Of a stretch of 33,334 nucleotides of DNA, positions 23,811 through 32,900 are shown one piece after another. Under the pieces are notes generated by a model. The model made no database searches. It saw only the letters and a program-made list of their open reading frames with translations, and was not told where the DNA came from. Position 1 is the first letter of the stretch. The number at the start of each line of letters is the position of its first letter. Source of the DNA: Deltaproteobacteria bacterium (GTDB taxonomy: Bacteria; Desulfobacterota; Binatia; Bin18); contig VGTJ01000044.1 of NCBI GenBank assembly GCA_016874775.1, positions 1-33,334 of the forward strand. The letters run 5' to 3'. The position numbers and the translations under genes were made by a program.

Positions 23811-25112
23811 TTACTGTTGAACCGCTTGCCTTTCGAGAGCTGGAGCTTGCGACGTGGCTCGTTTGGAGAGTGAACCATTCCTCAGATCGAGTTCCCAGCG
23901 TGCCGCAGGAAAGTCACCAAACTGGATGCTACGTCTGGTGTCAATTGGCAGCGGAACGGACGAGTACAGTAATAGCGGTCGTTCCGACTCTCGTTCTGCA
24001 AGTGCATGAATCGACACGTATGCGCGCTGAAAGCGCATGTGGTCACTATATGTGATCAGCGCCCCAGAAAGGATCGGGATCGCAAGCAGCATCAAGCCCC
24101 ACGTGTGTCCCACGAGGCTGAGCAACACCAAGACCCCAGGAATCAGGTAGAGCCGACCGATAAAGTTCCAGTGGTGAATCAGCTTGCCTTGCTGGTCCGA
24201 CGCAAACATCCCCAGATAGACAGGAACGATGGAGAGGAAAAAGAGGGCAAGGCCCGCTCGTCCACGCCAGTGTGGCACCGTCAACAGAGAAATAGTGAGC
24301 CATACGAACCCACTGACCACTTGGCCATTGTCCTTCATCGTTTGTCGCCAGAAACTTTCAGTAAAATTCATCAAGGTAGGCCACACATCCGCCCAGCGCA
24401 GCAAGTGAATATCGTGTGCTGAGCCAAAGTCAATCAGGACACTGCGAAGTACGAAGTAGCTCCCGGCTCCCACCACAGCTGGAATTGCCGCCAGGATGAC
24501 TGCACGAATTGGCACACGTTGCATAGCGACCAACAGCAACAGAAAAGGAAAAATCAAGATTGCGGTCTCTTTGCAAAAGAACGCCACCCCAAACGACAGA
24601 CCCGCTGTCCAGACTTGTTGACGTGACAGCAGGAAGAGGCCCGCGACAAGGAAAAGCAGTGCCCACACATCAAAACAGTTGACATACCACCCGGCAGCGA
24701 TACAGGCGGACCCGGAGTAGAGTGTGAGCACCGTCACTGCGAGCGCGTGGGGGTGAGAGCGTACTCCCCAGACCTCACGAATCTTGTGGAGCAACGACAA
24801 TGTCACCAGCATGAGACCCATGTTGGCTGCGCGCAACAAACGCCAGGCGAACTCGTCATTCTGTAGGTAATGAATCACCACCGCGGTAAAGATAGTCGGA
24901 AGCGGACGAAAGAGGGCTACGGGTTTGGTCCACACCTGAGAGCACTTCTGCGCCAAGGATTGGTGCGGATCGTAAAACCAGGTCAGGCCGTTCGACTCAT
25001 CCCAGACATCGGTGACCATTAACTGCACGCCAAGAAAAATCCATACTGCACAGAGTGTGATATGTATAGTTGAAGCAATGCGAGTCAGAGGATGCTGCTC
25101 CGTCACTTCCAT
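23811..25112 (-). CDS. Polytopic membrane protein, GT-C glycosyltransferase-like
   Basis: This 433-residue protein has about ten membrane helices, an aromatic luminal loop near the N-terminus (DESNGLTWFYDPHQS), GWYVNCFDVWALLF, and the loop FFCKETAILIFPFLLLL. The KE-T loop inside a hydrophobic run is common in PMT/ArnT-like GT-C enzymes that use lipid-linked sugars. I do not see a definite DxD or DE catalytic motif in the first loop apart from DESN, so the class is tentative. The start overlaps the LRR gene end by ten bases (ATGGAAGTGA), and the next gene starts five bases after its stop. Confidence 0.68.
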   Translation of the reverse strand: MEVTEQHPLTRIASTIHITLCAVWIFLGVQLMVTDVWDESNGLTWFYDPHQSLAQKCSQVWTKPVALFRPLPTIFTAVVIHYLQNDEFAWRLLRAANMGLMLVTLSLLHKIREVWGVRSHPHALAVTVLTLYSGSACIAAGWYVNCFDVWALLFLVAGLFLLSRQQVWTAGLSFGVAFFCKETAILIFPFLLLLVAMQRVPIRAVILAAIPAVVGAGSYFVLRSVLIDFGSAHDIHLLRWADVWPTLMNFTESFWRQTMKDNGQVVSGFVWLTISLLTVPHWRGRAGLALFFLSIVPVYLGMFASDQQGKLIHHWNFIGRLYLIPGVLVLLSLVGHTWGLMLLAIPILSGALITYSDHMRFQRAYVSIHALAERESERPLLLYSSVPLPIDTRRSIQFGDFPAARWELDLRNGSLSKRATSQAPALERQAVQQ

Positions 25113-25639
25113 GCCCGGCGGAATTCACATTGTGGTAACGCTTCTTGGAGGGTATCAACCGCAGCCGTGCTGACCAACGTGCTGCGCAGATTCAGCACCC
25201 GTAGCCCAGATAAACTACGCAGATGTGCCAGGCCGGGATCGCTGATCGGCGTATCGTACAACCACAGCACCCGCAAACCGGTGAGCTTGGTCAGGTGCGC
25301 CAATTGCGCGTTGGAGACACGAGTGCTGGAAAGCTGCAGGTACTGTATGTCGTCAGGGCGGAGGTGACTCAAGGGTGAGAGGTCAGTGGCAGCTTGTGGG
25401 TTAACGATAAGGCGCAGTTCTTTATCTGGCGGGACTGCAACGACACCGCGCGCCTCGCCGAGTTGTTCCCAAAATGCATAATCTTCAGGGTCGAACTCAC
25501 GCTCACGCATCCAGAGTATGCCGAGAGAGCGATCGGCAGGAAAACGTACCTGACGAGGCGGGAGCGCTGCAGTTGCTGAACCTTTGGCACTCTGGGCCAA
25601 AGCGAGTGAACCGTGACGGGGCGGTTTCGCGTTATTCAT
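25103..25639 (-). CDS. Leucine-rich-repeat protein
   Basis: The protein is about 178 residues. The C-terminal part carries three to four short LRRs: IQYLQLSSTRVSNAQLAHLT, KLTGLRVLWLYDTPISDPGL and SLSGLRVLNLRSTLVSTAAV. The region before them (FPADRSLGILWMRE, then WEQLGEARGVVAVPPD) resembles a degenerate cap. There is no signal peptide, so it may be a cytoplasmic interaction module. The start is unsure: ATG 25639 is chosen, and a TTG at 25702 would add 21 residues. It is the first gene of the LRR, GT-C-like, EamA operon, an odd combination. Confidence 0.72.
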   Translation of the reverse strand: MNNAKPPRHGSLALAQSAKGSATAALPPRQVRFPADRSLGILWMREREFDPEDYAFWEQLGEARGVVAVPPDKELRLIVNPQAATDLSPLSHLRPDDIQYLQLSSTRVSNAQLAHLTKLTGLRVLWLYDTPISDPGLAHLRSLSGLRVLNLRSTLVSTAAVDTLQEALPQCEFRRAWK

Positions 25640-25720
25640 GTAACGAGTGTCTTTTCCCTTCCGTAACCGGGCTAGGTTAGCGATCCGCAGCGGGAAGTTC
25701 AACGGGGAAAACAGGAAGAA

Positions 25721-25757
25721 GTGCGGAATGCGGATTGCGGATTGCGGAGTGCGGAAT
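25721..25757. repeat. STRR-like repeat (GCGGATTGCGGA words)
   Basis: Tandem words GTGCGGAATGCGGATTGCGG and ATTGCGGAGTGCGGAATGG are not in an inverted arrangement. The rest of the gap 25703-25951 shows nothing else I can support. Confidence 0.65.
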
Positions 25758-25951
25758 GGAAGAACAGTGATTGAAAGGACCGCTTATGAGTTCCTTACGC
25801 ACCTCCCATACGGTCCAATGTCAAATTCCCTCTTCCTGAGGGAGAAGAAACCCCTTGCCGTCACCATCGCTGATTCCTTTCTTCCCCTCCTTATGGCACA
25901 CTAAAACAATTCACGACGACCTGATTAGTAGTACTCGCAGTTGGGGGAAAA

Positions 25952-26149
25952 ATGGGGGACAAGAAGGTCTTCATTTCACATTCGACCAAAGACGATCTCT
26001 TTGTCGCTGAACTGCGACAGGCAGCTGATGCGCCAATCCCGACGACCGGCAACTGGGGGGCATCCTGGGATTGCTCAACCTGCGAAGATGGCGTGCGCAT
26101 ATTCCTTCTCTCTTCCCATTCGTTCTTGACCGATGATCAAAAGAACTGA
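25952..26149 (+). pseudogene. TIR-domain gene remnant
   Basis: The first 21 residues (KKVFISHSTKDDLFVAELRQ) are a clear TIR-domain strand-A/helix-A start. After this the frame breaks up. Pieces of the expected next parts occur in shifted frames or eroded form: DDRQLGG, near 26040-26062 in another frame, resembles the ...DSR.L..G loop, and EDGVRIFLLSSHSF resembles the next strand. The frame stops after 65 residues, while a TIR domain needs about 130. It is probably a decayed TIR effector (NADase-type or defence protein). No partner gene is recognisable nearby, and the 26150-26409 gap that follows shows no gene. Confidence 0.7.
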
Positions 26150-26409
26150 TGCTGAATCAAATTAGGAGAATGCTGACGGTGTCTTGTCCTTAGTCCTTCT
26201 CGTTTGTCGGTGTACAGGTGGTTTTTTGTGAATATCAGCAGCTGCATGTATACATAACAAATAGAGATAGTGAAGTCAAAGAAATGTTCTATGACTTTGT
26301 GACAAGCTGTGTGGTAAGGAAAAGAGGAGGTAGGTCGATGCCTACGGGGAAATACTATAACTTCTAGAGGCTACTAGGATAGCGCGCGAACCGAGGAGCA
26401 GAGGATCGT

Positions 26410-26958
26410 TCACGTCTGGGCTTTCCTCTTTATCCCGGCACGACAATCCGCACAGACCGTATAAACCACCCCTAGTGGGTGAGTCTCGGACGCCGGTGTC
26501 GCCTCGGGTTCGACCCAGAATTTGTCGACGCGCACCCGGTTGCACATGCTACAGCGAGAGGCTGTGGTCGATGCCTTGTGATAAACGAAAGACCGTGCTG
26601 GGGACAGCGGTTCAACGCGAACAGTACGATGGAGACAGAGAATCGTTCCATCGTGATCCTGACGCATACGCATCTCCATAAAGCGCTTGTGCTGTGGGGA
26701 ATCGCAGCGATATGGCAGGATACTCTCACCGGCCAGAAGTCTATGTTTCTCCAGGAGTGTCAAAAAATGCATGCGCGGAGCGTCACCTGTAATGAAGCGC
26801 AGCATGGGTTTGCCAATGACAGCCTGGCCAATGAGCGCAGCCCCACCATTCTCCTGGGCGAACTGGTCCCACTTGCCACCGACTTCAATGAGAACCCCTG
26901 CACTATCCATGCGATAGAAGAGATCGAATACAGACTGTGGTGACGTTGACTGCGACAT
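26410..26958 (-). CDS. PAS-like domain protein with C-terminal zinc knuckle
   Basis: The protein has 182 residues. The N-terminal part (about 8-115) has PAS-like features: YRMDSAGVLIEVGGKWDQFA, then GQAVIGKPMLRFITGD, and the later strand FMEMRMRQDHDGTILCLHR. The C-terminus has CSMC and CADC pairs about 36 residues apart, probably one zinc site. There is no kinase or output domain, so it may be a stand-alone sensor or adaptor. Ribosome site weak (GGGGAA). It stands alone. The family assignment is from pattern only. Confidence 0.62.
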   Translation of the reverse strand: MSQSTSPQSVFDLFYRMDSAGVLIEVGGKWDQFAQENGGAALIGQAVIGKPMLRFITGDAPRMHFLTLLEKHRLLAGESILPYRCDSPQHKRFMEMRMRQDHDGTILCLHRTVRVEPLSPARSFVYHKASTTASRCSMCNRVRVDKFWVEPEATPASETHPLGVVYTVCADCRAGIKRKAQT

Positions 26959-27087
26959 GGCGTCGTTCCCCGCTTCTTGCCATTGGTTCCTTTGTCAGTA
27001 TAGCGAACTCGTTCGAATTGACAAACGGTGAGGTGCTTTTGCCGGGGACGCTTCACTTATTCCGGCCTACTTTCTTCTCTTCTCCCT

Positions 27088-27115
27088 AAGGCTTAAAGCC
27101 TGAAGCTTATAGCCT
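27088..27115. repeat. STRR-like repeat (GGCTTAAAGCCTGAAGCTTA)
   Basis: Overlapping AAGGCTTAAAGCCT and GAAGCTTATAGCCT words with internal inverted symmetry lie at the 3' end of the thiolase-like gene. Confidence 0.6.
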
Positions 27116-27118
27116 CTT

Positions 27119-28303
27119 TCATGGCATCTTTGTCACAACCAGTCCACTCCCGCGCAACATCGGTGACCCATCAATCGCACATGCAATCTCGGCTCCCGGA
27201 ATTTGTCGCTTCTCTGCACGGCCTGTGACTTGGAATACCGCTTCAGCAATATGACCCATGCCGTGTAAGCGGCCTTCACTGAGGCTGCCACCGAACGTAT
27301 TCACTGGCAGTTCGCCTTCAAGAGCAATACGTCCATCCTGAATGAACGCGTAGGCTTCGCCACGTGGACAGAAGCCTGCTGCCTCGATCCAGTAAATCGT
27401 TGACGGGCTGAAGCCATCGTACAACTCGGCAGCATCCATATCTTTTGGCCCGTATCCCGATGAGGCCCATAGCTTCTGTGCCAGCGAACCGCCACACGCC
27501 ATGTAGTCGTCCAGTGAGTAATGAAACAGCGTCCGCCGTGGGCTGGTGTTTTGGCCGTAGCCAGCGATGTGGGCGGGTGGGTTGCGCAGATCGCGTGCGC
27601 GTTCGGCAGTCGTTAATACTAACGCGACACAGCCTTCAACTGGAATGTCACAGTCGAACAAACACAGCGGCTCGGAAATCCAGCGTGAGGCGAGATAGTC
27701 TTCACGTGACATCGGCGTCGTATAGAAAAACGCACGAGGATTAAGGTTGGCATTACGACGACTATTGGTGACAAAGGTGGCAAGATGCTCACGGGTCGCG
27801 CCATATTGATGCATATAGCGTTGCCACTGCATCGCGTGCCACTGGAAAATACTGGTACTGCCATACGGCGCGATAAACTGCGCTTCACCGGCAGCGCGTG
27901 AGCCTGACCACGCGCCATAACGGCCACGGGGATTGTGCATCGCGCGCCAGACTAACACGTAGTCACACGCACCAACGAGCAACGCGTGCACGGCTTCAAT
28001 GACCGGGCTGGCGATCATGCCGGTTTCAATCTGTGCGTACCAACGAATATCTGGCGCGAGGGGCAAGTGATTCACGAGATACATGACACTGACAATGTCT
28101 TCGCCGTCGCGACTACCGGCGCCAAGTGCGGGTAACTCGGGATAAGTCGCGAGACCATCAACCTGCTCTGGTCGCACGCCAGCATCAGCCATCGCTGCGC
28201 GGCAAGCGTCGATAGCCAGTAGCCCGAGCGGTTTCTGGGAATGGCGAGTTAATTCAGAATAGCCAATGCCGACGATGGCGGTTTTGCCTTTGCCTGACCA
28301 CAT
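27119..28303 (-). CDS. SCP-x/Ltp2-type thiolase-fold protein (no nucleophilic Cys)
   Basis: This 394-residue thiolase-fold protein starts with TAIVGIGYSELTRHSQKPLG and contains GVRPEQVDGLATY, DAAELYDGFSPSTIYWIEAA, then GFCPRGEA and GGSLSEGRLHGMGHIAEAV near the end. These are the marks of the SCP-x/lipid-transfer subgroup. The active-site Cys region reads IETGMIASPVIEAV, so the nucleophile is absent. Such proteins act as retro-aldolases on CoA esters when bound to a DUF35 partner (as Ltp2 with ChsH2 in steroid side-chain degradation). A DUF35 gene lies at 29436-29855 on the same strand. AAGGAA precedes the ATG. Confidence 0.88.
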   Translation of the reverse strand: MWSGKGKTAIVGIGYSELTRHSQKPLGLLAIDACRAAMADAGVRPEQVDGLATYPELPALGAGSRDGEDIVSVMYLVNHLPLAPDIRWYAQIETGMIASPVIEAVHALLVGACDYVLVWRAMHNPRGRYGAWSGSRAAGEAQFIAPYGSTSIFQWHAMQWQRYMHQYGATREHLATFVTNSRRNANLNPRAFFYTTPMSREDYLASRWISEPLCLFDCDIPVEGCVALVLTTAERARDLRNPPAHIAGYGQNTSPRRTLFHYSLDDYMACGGSLAQKLWASSGYGPKDMDAAELYDGFSPSTIYWIEAAGFCPRGEAYAFIQDGRIALEGELPVNTFGGSLSEGRLHGMGHIAEAVFQVTGRAEKRQIPGAEIACAIDGSPMLRGSGLVVTKMP

Positions 28304-28430
28304 ATATGGGTGTTCCTTTCTGACTTTCGCTCGTCAGAGTGTTTCGGCGCGGTATCGTAGTCGTTTGTGGGGGAATGCTCAAGGTTGCGTGGGAGTGAGA
28401 CTATGGTGAAGAAAGTGCCATAAAAAGTTC

Positions 28431-28528
28431 CGTCATTCCGGGCGAGCAGCGCGAGACCCCGAATCCAGGGACTTCAAGCAATGGCCTCCGATTATTCCTC
28501 CTGGATTCCCGCCTTCGCGGGAATGACG
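28431..28528. repeat. REP/MITE-like palindromic element (GTCATTCC...GGAATGAC)
   Basis: The element is bounded by CGTCATTCC (28431-28439) and GGAATGACG (28520-28528). An inner pair, GAATCCAGG (28461-28469) and CCTGGATTC (28500-28508), is nested inside, and TTCCCGCCTTCGCGGGAA (28506-28523) forms a small hairpin of its own. This type of GTCATTCCCGCGAAGGCGGG repeat is widespread in many bacterial genomes. It sits in the gap 28304-28579 between the divergent thiolase-like and hydrolase genes. Confidence 0.82.
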
Positions 28529-28579
28529 CTTTTATCACGCAGTGCTATGTACGGCCGGTGCATACATGAAGGAGGGACT

Positions 28580-29464
28580 ATGGAATTCAAACACTACTAC
28601 GCAAACCTCAAAGATATTCGCTTACATTATGTGACTCTCGGGCACGGCTCTCCGGTTGTGTTGCTGCATGGCTGGCCGCAGACGTGGTATGAGTGGCGGT
28701 TGGTGATGCCGTTACTGGCCAATCAGTTTTGCCTGGTCGCGCCGGACTTGCGCGGGCTCGGCGACTCGGGACGGCCAATCGGTGGCTATGACAAGAAGAC
28801 CGTTGCCAATGACATCTGGCAACTGATGCACGATCATCTCAAACATGAACGCTTTGCTGTGGTTGGCCATGACGTTGGTGCAGTAGTTGCCTTTCGTCTC
28901 GCCGCCGATCATGCCAAGGAAGTGTCACACTTGGTGTTGCTCGATGTCCCAGTCATTGGACTCCAAGCCGAAGCACTGGGAGGACTGACTCCCGCCGGAC
29001 AAATGCCGCGCTGGCATCACTTGTTTCATCAAGTGCCAGATTTACCTGAAGCACTGACCTTTGGTCGTGAGCGCATTTATCTGGAATGGTTCTTCAATTG
29101 GGGCTGTGATCAAGCCGGTGTGTTCAGCGAATCTGATGTGAATGAATATGTCCGTGCGTATTCGCAAGCTGGAGCGATGCGGGCGGGGTTCAACATGTAC
29201 CGCACGCTCGGACAAGACATTGCCGACAATCAGGCGACCTTTGCCACTGGCTTCAAGCTGCCGATGCCGACATTAGGACTGGGTGGCGGAGGTTCGCGTG
29301 GCCGTGGGAACTTAGTCGTCGAATCCATCAAGCGTGCCGCGCTACACGCTGAAGGTGGATCAGTGGCTGATTGCGGGCACTTCATTCCTGAAGAGAAGCC
29401 GCAGGAGTTGGCTGAGCAGTTGCGGCAGTTCTTGCTCACGCCAAGCGAAACTGCGGCAACGTGA
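28580..29464 (+). CDS. Alpha/beta hydrolase (epoxide hydrolase/haloacid dehalogenase-like)
   Basis: This 294-residue enzyme has the oxyanion motif LLHGWPQTWYEWR, the nucleophile elbow VGHDVGA with an Asp nucleophile, and the catalytic His in DCGHFIPEE. The cap domain carries YSQAGAMRAGFNMYR. An Asp nucleophile marks epoxide hydrolases and haloalkane/haloacetate dehalogenases; no typical Trp or Asn halide pair could be confirmed, so epoxide hydrolase is slightly favoured. GAAGGAGGG precedes the ATG at 28580; the frame upstream lies in the palindromic repeat. Its 3' end overlaps the convergent DUF35 gene by 29 bases. Confidence 0.92.
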   Translation: MEFKHYYANLKDIRLHYVTLGHGSPVVLLHGWPQTWYEWRLVMPLLANQFCLVAPDLRGLGDSGRPIGGYDKKTVANDIWQLMHDHLKHERFAVVGHDVGAVVAFRLAADHAKEVSHLVLLDVPVIGLQAEALGGLTPAGQMPRWHHLFHQVPDLPEALTFGRERIYLEWFFNWGCDQAGVFSESDVNEYVRAYSQAGAMRAGFNMYRTLGQDIADNQATFATGFKLPMPTLGLGGGGSRGRGNLVVESIKRAALHAEGGSVADCGHFIPEEKPQELAEQLRQFLLTPSETAAT

Positions 29465-29855
29465 CCTCATCATTGATCTTGTCGAACGTGACTTCGACCT
29501 TTCCGCCGATGCGAATCTTGTCGCGCTCAGAGATCGGGAGAAATGACACCATGAACAACCGTGGCTGTTCGTCAAGTTCAACAAGCATGTTGATGTACGG
29601 CACCTCTTTCTCGAATCCCGCGATGTTGGGTTGATGCATGACGGTGTAGCTGTACACCGTGCCGCGACCACTTACCGGCACGAACTCTAACCGTTGTGAG
29701 AGACACGCATCGCACAGCGGGCGTGGCGGATGGTTGAAGTAGTTGCAGTCTTGGCACCGTTGAAGCGCGAGTTGGTGTTGTGCCGCGGCTTGCCAAAACG
29801 GTTTGGTGAGTTCGTCAATCGCTGGTAAAGGTTTAGGGGAGTTTTCCACAGCCAT
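29436..29855 (-). CDS. DUF35 Zn-ribbon/OB-fold protein (acyl-CoA partner subunit)
   Basis: This 139-residue protein has the N-terminal helix FWQAAAQHQLALQRC, the zinc ribbon CQDC...CDAC and an OB-fold with GTVYSYTVMHQPNIAGFEKE, then NMLVELDEQPRLF. DUF35/ChsH2 proteins bind acyl-CoA and form complexes with SCP-x thiolase-fold aldolases or with hydratases. The likely partner is the protein at 27119-28303; the two are on the same strand but split by an opposing hydrolase gene. The ATG at 29855 has only a weak GAGA site; the longer frame to 30017 overlaps the opposite gene's start region and is rejected. Confidence 0.92.
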   Translation of the reverse strand: MAVENSPKPLPAIDELTKPFWQAAAQHQLALQRCQDCNYFNHPPRPLCDACLSQRLEFVPVSGRGTVYSYTVMHQPNIAGFEKEVPYINMLVELDEQPRLFMVSFLPISERDKIRIGGKVEVTFDKINDEVTLPQFRLA

Positions 29856-29973
29856 AGTTTCTCTTTTTCTCTTGTGAACTGTATGAGTCAGATAGCAAAC
29901 TCCGCCTGTCCTTGGCAACGCCAAGGTGTGATGTGTACAATTGCTCGTGGTAATCTCGTGAGAGGAGGTATGT

Positions 29974-32900
29974 GTGGTGCAGTGCATGGAATGTGGTGCC
30001 GAGAATCCTCCGGGCATGATCTTCTGTGGACAATGTGCGTCCGCCCTCCCTCAACTGTGTCAGCAGTTGTGGCTTCCTCAATCCTGGAAAAATAACGTTC
30101 TGTGGGCAATGCGGGCGGTCGCTCGCTAAGAGTTCACTGGCTCGGCGAGAACCGCAACCTCCGCCCCAGCAACCGACGGTGTCCCGTGAGGGGAACCACT
30201 CGTCTCAGGTAGAGTTACGCTTGCAGGCGCAGAAAACAGCCCTCCGTCTTGGTTTGGGAAGGCGACAACTAACAGTGATGTTCTGTGACCTCGTGGGATC
30301 AAGCGCGCTCTCGCAACGCATAGAACTCGAAGAACTGCGAGAAGTCGTTCAAGCCTACCACGACCTTTGCGCAGAGGTTATCGCGCGGTTTGATGGCTAT
30401 TTTGCCCGTTATCTTGGTGATGGGGCGCTGGTCTATTTTGGTTTTCCTGTCGCGCATGAGGGAGATGCGTATCGTGCCGTTCGTGCTGGCTTAGAAATCG
30501 TTGCCGGGTTGCCGCGGTTGAATGTTCGACTGCAAAAGACCATCCCGGCCTTACAGACGCTTCCTCTTCAGGTGCGGATTGGCGTTCACACCGGACCTGT
30601 CGTTGCCGGAAAAGTGAAAACGGCCAATACCCAGGAGCTGGTCGAAGTTGTTGGGGAGCCGCTCAATATCTCGGCGCGCCTCCAGGAGATCGCCGAGCCC
30701 AATAGTGTCTGTATCAGTGAAGCGACGTTCCAGTTGGTCCAAGGGTTCTTTACCTGTCGTGAACTTGGCACTCCAACGCTCAAAGATATCGCGACGCCTT
30801 TGGCTGTGTATCAAGTAGAAGAAGAGACTGAGGCACGGAGCCGCCTTGAAGTCGCTGCGACAAAAGGCTTGTCTCCACTCGTCGGCAGAACCTCGCAGTT
30901 GGCGATCTGCCGTGATCGATGGCAAAGTGCGAAGAAGGGGATTGGCCATGTTGTCTTGCTTGGTGGAGAAGCGGGGATCGGGAAATCCCGCTTGGTTCAG
31001 GCCTTACGAGAGCAGGTTGGTGAACAGCCTCACACCTGGCTTGAAGCCCATTGTTTTCCCTACCGCCAGCACAGTGCGTTATATCCAACCATCGACTTGC
31101 TATGGCGTGCTCTGAACTTCAAACGGAGCGATTCTCCAGAACAGAAATTAGACAAACTTGAACGGGTGCTCGTCACCTATGGGTTGTCACCGGCAGAGAC
31201 GGTCCCTGTCTTCGCCAACTGGCTCGGCTTGCCGCTGCCATCTCAGCGCTTTGCGCCCTTGTCTCTACCGCCGCAACAGCAGCGTCGATCGGTACTCGAA
31301 GGACTACGCATTTGGTTAACGAAAGCCGCCGCGCGGAGTCCGGTCATTGGTATAGTCGAAGACCTGCAATGGGCTGATCCGTCAACTCTCGAATCCCTTG
31401 CTTTGTTTATGGAACAAGTGCTGCGCGCACCGATCTTGTTGGTGTTCACTTTTCGTCCTGACTTTCGCATTCCGTGGCGTCTCACGTCATACATGACACA
31501 TTTGCCGTTGGAACGACTGGCAGACGATGAAGTCGCCACCCTGAGTGCCCACGTCGCACACGGACGCGCTCTTTCCGCAGAGGCGCAGGCACTCCTTGTG
31601 ACGAAAGCTGACGGGGTTCCGTTGTTTGTCGAAGAGCTGACGAAGATGATAGTTGAGAGGGGAACGTTCGCTGGAACTGCAACGGGCCGCACTTCGTCGC
31701 TACCAATGATTCCGACGTCGCTGAACGATGTACTGATGGCGCGCCTTGATCGCTCGCCAGCTGCCAAAGAGGTCGCGCAGTTGGGGGCGACCATCGGACG
31801 TGAGTTCTCCTATGAATTGCTACATACGGTCTCTCCAGTTGATGAAGACACGTTGCAGCTGGCACTGACGACGCTCGTTGATGCTGAGTTATTGTACCAG
31901 CGAGGAATCCCACCGCAGGCGAACTACTTCTTTAAGCATGCACTCGTACAAGATGCCGCCTATCAGTCGCTACGGAAACGTACCCAACGTCACTATCATC
32001 AGCGCATTGCCGAAACGTTGGAAGCGGGTGCAGCAGAACTCCGCGAGGCACAAGCCGAAGTTATTGCCCATCACTATGCGGAAGCTCGGTTTTTTGCCCC
32101 CGCGATTCGTTATTGGCAGTTAGCTGGACAACACGCCAGCGAGCGCTCTGCACTTGCTGAAGCAACGCAACATTTTACCAAAGCGCTAGATCTGCTCCGT
32201 CATTTGCCGGAAACCCCCGAGCGCAATCAACATGAGTTGACCTTGCAAATTGCGCTGGGTGGACCCTTGATCGCAACGCAAGGGTACGGTGCGTTAGCGG
32301 TTGAGCAGTGTTATGCGCGCGCGTTGACACTCTGTCGTCAGATTGGGGAAACTCCACGATTGTTGCGTACCTTGTTTGGACTAGAGGCCTTTTATTTTAT
32401 TCGTGCCCGACTCGGGACGGCACAACAATTAGCTGAGCAGTGTTTAGAGTTGGCGCAACAACAAACGCAGCCAGGACCGCTCGTGCAAGCGTATTGGACG
32501 CTCGGGCAGACCTTCTTTCATCGTGGACGATTTCCCGAGGCACTTGCCCAAGTTGAGAAAGGCATCGCGCTGTACACACGGGCGTTGCATCAACCTCGGG
32601 CGCTCCAGGACCCCGGTGTCATGTGTCTGGCGTATGCAGCGCTTGCGCAATGGAGTCTCGGATACCCTGACCGCGCGTTTCAATGCTGCCAGGAGATGGT
32701 GACGCTGGCGCGATCGCTCGGACATCGCTTTAGTGTAGCCTTTGCGCTGAACATTGCTGCCACACTACATGTGTTACGGGGAGACATTGCTGCAGCGGAA
32801 ACACTGACGACTGAAGTGATCGGCTTGAGCCAGGAATATGGGTTTCCGATGTGGACGGCGTATGGGAAGGTCCTGCGCGGGTGGATCCGTGGACAGCGCG

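Noticed and set aside
26150-26409. Gene or promoter in the gap after the TIR relic
   Set aside because: No frame has a ribosome site with a believable product. A 6-7-bp inverted repeat near 26273-26295 is too short to support a structure.
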